This document shows positions 59,959 through 64,000 of a stretch of 64,000 nt of DNA, one piece after another; within the stretch, counting starts at the first letter, position 1, and the number at the start of each line of letters is the position of its first letter. The position numbers and the translations under genes were made by a program. The notes under the pieces were generated by a model, which was not told where the DNA came from, made no database searches, and worked only from the letters and a program-made list of their open reading frames with translations. The stretch comes from Clostridia bacterium (lineage in GTDB: Bacteria > Bacillota > Clostridia > Oscillospirales > CAG-272): NCBI GenBank assembly GCA_017938205.1, contig JAGBCA010000050.1, forward strand, positions 53,881-117,880. Direction: 5' to 3'.

Positions 59959-59972
59959 ATGTATTTCTCCTG

Positions 59973-61439
59973 TTATATAAATTTAAAGGAGTAAAAATCC
60001 GCATCCAAGAGGCGGACGGTCAATATGACCTCCTTGCCCGAAAAAAGAACAGCGGGATTGCGGAAGGCGATGGGCTTATCCGTGGCATCACCGAAATACT
60101 CCACGCTTTCCGTGCAAAGCTTTCCATCCGCAGTTTCAAGCTTGAAAATCGCATAGCCAAACGCGGATGTGGAAAGATTTACCGTAAGCGCTTCGCCCTC
60201 AAAGACGAAGGGCTTTGTGACGAGGATCTTTTCTTCCTCGCCCGCATGGCGCGAAACAAAGCCGTCACGGCGAATGGTGTAGCGGCGAAGACGAAGATTT
60301 CCGCCATATCTTTCGCGCTCGTGGCAAAGGATCGAAAGCTCTTTGTCTACTCCCTCTCCGCCCTTCTCGGGATCAGAGACGATAAAGCCGCGGGCAGGAT
60401 AGCAATCACCGTAGCACCAATTGCCGTCATATTCCGCACCGGGGCGCATAAACGCTTCGTTGTAGCGTTTAAAATTCACGCCGTCACGCGAGATCATAAA
60501 GACGCAGTCCGTAAGAGCAAGGCCATAGCGCGGATGCTCTCTTGCAACCCTCACGCGGTCCTTGTTCGTGCAAAGCGAATCGTAGGCGGCACTCCATTGC
60601 TGCCGATAGAAATACCTCGTTGGAAAACCGACAAGAAGATGCGGAGCAAAGGGATAGGGGGAAATACAGTTGGTATAGACCTGAACGTCATCGCCCGTCA
60701 TACGAATACGCTTTTGCTCTGTAAAGTTCACAAAATCATCCGATTCCATATAGCGGATATCACGGATAAACTGTTCCTTTTTCTGCCACGGAAGCGCAAG
60801 AGGCGTTTGATCAAAGGGGCTTTTGCCTTCATCGTCACCCGGCTCGTGGAGGCCGCGAAAATACACACGGTACTTTCCTATTTCCTTATCGTAAAAGGCG
60901 GTATTCAGCGAATCGAAGCTTCCCCGATCGGTGATCAGATCTCCCACCTTGAAATGCAGACCGTCTGCGCTGAAAAAGCAGGTCAAGGTATGCTGATGAT
61001 CCCCAATTCCCTTATAACGCTTTTCGGGAGGGCAAGCGGGATTTTCATCCTTGAAAACCATAAAGTTGTCATAAAAGGGAGCCGTTTTTTCATCGAGAAT
61101 AATATTTGTCGCATTGCTTCCTTTGAATGCGCAGATACCGAGATCGGGCTTTGTCCAGCTCAAGCCGTCCTCACTTTCGGCATAGCAAACGCGGATCTGC
61201 TCCCCACGCAGCGACTCGGTAAGTGCTTCTCTGCCAAGGTAATAAAGACGGTATTTTCCGATCTCCTCATCGTAGAAAAAATTTTCGTAAGCGATACCGC
61301 GCGTTTCCCACGGCTTATCGCAGTTCAGCACGACCTCGCGGGCAACCGGGCGATGCAGGCGAGCTTCGGCCGTCGTTTTTTCCTCGTCAATCAAATAATT
61401 ATCAAAAAAGCATTCTCTTTTATTCCCGATACATATCAT
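59973..61439 (-). CDS. Five-bladed beta-propeller glycosidase-like protein (tandem copy 1)
   Basis: The 488-residue protein starts at 61439, with GGAGAG 9 bases upstream. An in-frame ATG 60 bases further upstream would lie at the promoter. It has the same order of motifs as the 58507-59958 copy: KRECFFDNYLIDEEKT, YAESEDGLSWTKPDLG, FRGLHEPGDDEG and MISRDGVNFKRYNEAFMRPGAEYDGNW. Its C-terminal third is nearly identical to that copy. The promoter at 61471-61499 drives it and probably the second copy. It is divergent from the heparinase-like gene. GH32/GH43-like; substrate unknown. Confidence 0.75.
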   Translation of the reverse strand: MICIGNKRECFFDNYLIDEEKTTAEARLHRPVAREVVLNCDKPWETRGIAYENFFYDEEIGKYRLYYLGREALTESLRGEQIRVCYAESEDGLSWTKPDLGICAFKGSNATNIILDEKTAPFYDNFMVFKDENPACPPEKRYKGIGDHQHTLTCFFSADGLHFKVGDLITDRGSFDSLNTAFYDKEIGKYRVYFRGLHEPGDDEGKSPFDQTPLALPWQKKEQFIRDIRYMESDDFVNFTEQKRIRMTGDDVQVYTNCISPYPFAPHLLVGFPTRYFYRQQWSAAYDSLCTNKDRVRVAREHPRYGLALTDCVFMISRDGVNFKRYNEAFMRPGAEYDGNWCYGDCYPARGFIVSDPEKGGEGVDKELSILCHERERYGGNLRLRRYTIRRDGFVSRHAGEEEKILVTKPFVFEGEALTVNLSTSAFGYAIFKLETADGKLCTESVEYFGDATDKPIAFRNPAVLFSGKEVILTVRLLDADFYSFKFI

Positions 61440-61470
61440 AATTTTCTCTCCGATACCTGTTGATGCTATT

Positions 61471-61499
61471 ATTATACAGTACGCCCCTTCGAAATTCAA
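61471..61499 (-). promoter_or_regulatory. Promoter of the tandem glycosidase-like operon
   Basis: On the minus strand TTGAAT (61499-61494) and TATAAT (61476-61471) have 17-base spacing. Confidence 0.75.
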
Positions 61500-61506
61500 T
61501 ACAAAA

Positions 61507-61537
61507 TTCGGCCATCTTTTTTGCTTTTATGGCCGAA
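61507..61537. promoter_or_regulatory. Palindrome between the divergent promoters
   Basis: TTCGGCCAT (61507-61515) and ATGGCCGAA (61529-61537) are perfect 9-bp arms 13 bases apart. They lie between the glycosidase-operon promoter and the heparinase-like promoter, a good position for one regulator to control both. Confidence 0.55.
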
Positions 61538-61635
61538 ACAAAAAGGATAGGATATATATTACTTTTACGCGCACGCACGTATGTGTAGAATACACAAAAT
61601 ATTTTGACAAAAACGCCAAAAATCCTTGATACGCC

Positions 61636-61664
61636 TTGATAAATCGAACGATCTATGTTACTAT
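61636..61664 (+). promoter_or_regulatory. Promoter of the heparinase II/III-like gene
   Basis: TTGATA (61636-61641) and TACTAT (61659-61664) have 17-base spacing. A TTGACA at 61604-61609 also occurs but has no good -10 at the right distance. Confidence 0.55.
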
Positions 61665-61732
61665 GACACAGAGGCGTAGCAATAATAAGATCCGTAAGGA
61701 TACTCTGCACGCCCAAAAAAGGAGAATTGAAT

Positions 61733-64000
61733 ATGTATAACTTTGAAAGGCACCCCAACCTGGTTCTCAAGCTGAACGTTCCCTTCGCACTGAAGGACGG
61801 CGAGAAGATCACGCTCGACTATGCGCCTATGCGCAAGGACGACGGCACGGTTCTGGTGCCCGCTTTTATTGAAGGCTTCGGCGGCAAGGCTGAGGACTTT
61901 GAGGGAAAGGCGTATTTCGCTCTGGAGAGCCTCGATGCAAACAAGAAGTTTGACGAGATGGGCTGCATTATAATCGATAAGGAAATCGATCTTTCCTGCA
62001 TCAACCGCAAGGACGATCTGGATCTGATGCTGCACTGGATGGGCGAATTTATTTTCGATATCGAAAAGGTGCCGATGCAGAGAAGCTACGCCCCCGCAAC
62101 CCCTGAAGAAAGAGCGGGGTTCATGCGCGTTGGCCAGGATATCAAGGCAAGACTTCTCGCCAGAGAAAACAAGCATCCGATTTTGGTTTCCAAGCCCGGT
62201 ATTCTCGATACGCTTCACGAGATCTATAAGACGAATTCCAATCCCACGTTAAAGGGTTACATGGATCGTCTTGTGGGGCTTGCCGACAAGGTTATGGAGA
62301 AGGAAGCCTATAAGATGAACGAGGATATGACCTCGCTTCTCAAGCCGCTTGACGATCCTTATGAGGATGGCTATGATGCGGGCGGCCGTTCGGCCGATCA
62401 CAATGACGTTGGCACGCATATCACGCATCTCGCCGTTGCATATCAGTTTACGCGCGACGTGAAATATGCGAAGCTTGCCTACATCCTCATGAAGGAGCTG
62501 ATCCGCCGTGCGCACTGGGGCCCCGGCCACTTCCTCAACTGCTCGATGTTGACCTATGACTACTGCTTTACCTATGACTGGCTCTATAACATCTTCGTTG
62601 AGCTCGGCTACGATCTGAAGGAGATCAAGAACGCGATCTATTCTCACGGCGTTTTGCAGTGCTATAACTCCATGATCTACGACAAATGCGACTATCCTTC
62701 GCCGAGAATGGGCACAGGCTGGCGCTTCAAGCTCAAGCCCGACAACTGGAACGCCGTTTGCAACACCGGTTGCATTACCGGCGCGGCAATGCTGATCTGC
62801 GACGGCGAAAGCGGATATATCACAAATCGGGTTTTGGATATCTGCACCGAATTGATCGGAGCCGCTCTCACATCGCTGATGCAGGATGGCCTGGTGCTGA
62901 AGCAATATGCAACCGACGGTTCTTACGTTGAATCCAACTCTTATTGGTCCTATGGAACGAACAATCTGTTCAAGACGATCGGATGCCTTCACAGCATGCT
63001 CGGTACCGATCTTGGTCTTCACTATACTTGGGGACTGGATAAGACCTGCTACTATGCCATTAACACCGAAAGCGCAGAATACGTTGGCTGGAACTATCAC
63101 GACGGTAGTCTTTCTGCCCAAAGCACCGGTTCGTTCTATCTTTACGGCTATATTTCCGGAGATAAAAATCTTTATGCGCTGCGCAAGGAGCATCTGAAAA
63201 ACGGAAAGGCCGCCGGTCTTTTTGACTTGCTCTATGATCCTGAGCTTCTCGGAGAAAAGATTCCTGCTCTGCAAGCACTCCCGCTTGACTACCTGATGGA
63301 GTCCATCGACGGCTTTACCGTTCGCAGCGGATGGGAAAAGGGATCGATCTATGCCGGTCTTCTCGGCGGCAAGAACCCTAAGGGCGCAAGCCATCAGCAG
63401 ATCGATGCAGGCACCTTCGTTTATCACAATCACGGCAAGCTTTGGTTTACCGATCTCGGAACGGACAGCTACACTCTTCCCGGTGGATATTTTGGAAACA
63501 ACCGTCTCTTCAGAAGAAACGCAGAGGGCAACAATACCCTCTTTATCAACTCGCTTCCTTTTGGTCAGGCTTTGGATAACAATTCTCCGATCACCGAATG
63601 GAAATCCTCCGATGCGGCTTCCTATTCGATCGTTGACACCACCGCGGCTTACGGTGATAAGGCTATAAAAACAACGAGAGGTATGCTTCTAACGGCAGAC
63701 AGAAAGACCTGGGTGCTTCGCGACGAGGCAGAATTCAAGGAAGCGGAAAATGCTTACTGGGTTGCAAACTTCGAGAGCGCGAAGATTGGGTGCGAAATTG
63801 CAGAGGACGGAAAGAGCTGCAGAATGTCCTATGAGGACGGCGCGGCTATCAACGTATATCTCTTCTCCGATGCTGACGTGAAGTTTGAGACCATCAGCTG
63901 CTACGACTTCTTACTTGCTGAAACACAGCCGAAGGTAGAGGGAGAGTATCCGAGAGACAACTACTCCCGTCTGCTCGTGCGCTTCGAGGGAATGAAGAAA
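61733..64000 (+). CDS. Heparinase II/III-like polysaccharide-degrading protein (partial at right edge)
   Basis: At least 756 residues are visible with no stop before the window ends. No signal peptide is seen. After an N-terminal domain, residues about 170-440 have the alpha-toroid of heparinase II/III-type lyases (SADHNDVGTHITHLAVAYQFTRDVKYAKLAY, GPGHFLNCSMLTYDYCFTYDWLYN, NWNAVCNTGCITGAAML). The later beta-sandwich contains GGKNPKGASHQQIDAGTFVYHNHGKLWFTDLG. Related enzymes cleave acidic polysaccharides by beta-elimination or hydrolysis. GGAGAA lies before the ATG at 61733. It is divergent from the glycosidase operon. Substrate unknown. Confidence 0.85.
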   Translation, partial: MYNFERHPNLVLKLNVPFALKDGEKITLDYAPMRKDDGTVLVPAFIEGFGGKAEDFEGKAYFALESLDANKKFDEMGCIIIDKEIDLSCINRKDDLDLMLHWMGEFIFDIEKVPMQRSYAPATPEERAGFMRVGQDIKARLLARENKHPILVSKPGILDTLHEIYKTNSNPTLKGYMDRLVGLADKVMEKEAYKMNEDMTSLLKPLDDPYEDGYDAGGRSADHNDVGTHITHLAVAYQFTRDVKYAKLAYILMKELIRRAHWGPGHFLNCSMLTYDYCFTYDWLYNIFVELGYDLKEIKNAIYSHGVLQCYNSMIYDKCDYPSPRMGTGWRFKLKPDNWNAVCNTGCITGAAMLICDGESGYITNRVLDICTELIGAALTSLMQDGLVLKQYATDGSYVESNSYWSYGTNNLFKTIGCLHSMLGTDLGLHYTWGLDKTCYYAINTESAEYVGWNYHDGSLSAQSTGSFYLYGYISGDKNLYALRKEHLKNGKAAGLFDLLYDPELLGEKIPALQALPLDYLMESIDGFTVRSGWEKGSIYAGLLGGKNPKGASHQQIDAGTFVYHNHGKLWFTDLGTDSYTLPGGYFGNNRLFRRNAEGNNTLFINSLPFGQALDNNSPITEWKSSDAASYSIVDTTAAYGDKAIKTTRGMLLTADRKTWVLRDEAEFKEAENAYWVANFESAKIGCEIAEDGKSCRMSYEDGAAINVYLFSDADVKFETISCYDFLLAETQPKVEGEYPRDNYSRLLVRFEGMKK

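Noticed and set aside
62249-63433. Minus-strand ORF antisense to the heparinase-like gene
   Set aside because: The plus-strand frame has clear heparinase-type motifs and a ribosome binding site; the antisense frame has none.

Overview
The window looks like chromosome of a low-to-mid GC Clostridia (Bacillota) bacterium, probably an uncultured gut lineage. The evidence is a T-box leader in front of serS, strong AAGGAGG ribosome binding sites, sigma-A type TTGACA/TATAAT promoters, a pyrophosphate-type phosphofructokinase, a Cmk-PlsC fusion next to ispH and an S1 protein, PadR-DUF1700-DUF4097 and MarR-ABC-ABC modules, and a MetA carrying the acetyl-CoA-type Glu111. The taxonomic call is an inference from these traits only.

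Layout. 1-7249: a partial membrane protein, then a housekeeping operon (gltX, rpiR-type regulator, HI0933-family flavoprotein, cmk-plsC fusion, ispH, S1 protein) closed by a strong terminator. 7250-14690: a carbohydrate island on the minus strand (TIM-barrel hydrolase, GH78-like protein, PHP metallohydrolase, CapA-like protein) divergent from an AraC regulator. 14717-23178: a membrane protein of unknown role, a heterodimeric ABC exporter with its MarR regulator, Nudix and YgjP-like genes, and PPi-PFK. 23247-30677: a degenerate superoxide-dismutase-like gene, then an operon TerB_N protein / BrxD-like ATPase / Lhr-like helicase / methyltransferase / Hsp33. The first three genes are the best candidate for a poorly characterised DNA-processing or defence system.

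30714-32982: a promoter, a roughly 150-nt structured RNA with its own terminator, a BspA-type leucine-rich-repeat lipoprotein, and a repeat-rich intergenic region with MITE-like units. 32983-36372: ispE, tRNA-Lys, metY-metA. 36383-39530: two G3E (CobW-type) GTPases, one with a seven-unit His/Cys metal-binding repeat and one carrying a DUF1980-like domain, in an operon with an AraC regulator, probably for metal (zinc) handling. 39584-45079: flavin reductase, GH31 glycosidase, a MurE paralogue coupled to a D-aspartate-ligase-like ATP-grasp enzyme, trmL. 45297-52350: secA, two membrane proteins, and the PadR/DUF1700/DUF4097 envelope-stress-like module. 52352-54571: serS-gmk under T-box control.

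54650-64000: a second carbohydrate island with three paralogous beta-propeller glycosidase-like proteins (two in tandem and very similar), a heparinase II/III-like protein running off the right edge, an aldo/keto reductase with ferredoxin-like cysteines and DUF1893. A 500-nt purine-rich transcript without a credible long gene lies at 56364-56867. Together the two carbohydrate islands suggest intracellular breakdown of complex, possibly plant- or host-derived, glycans.
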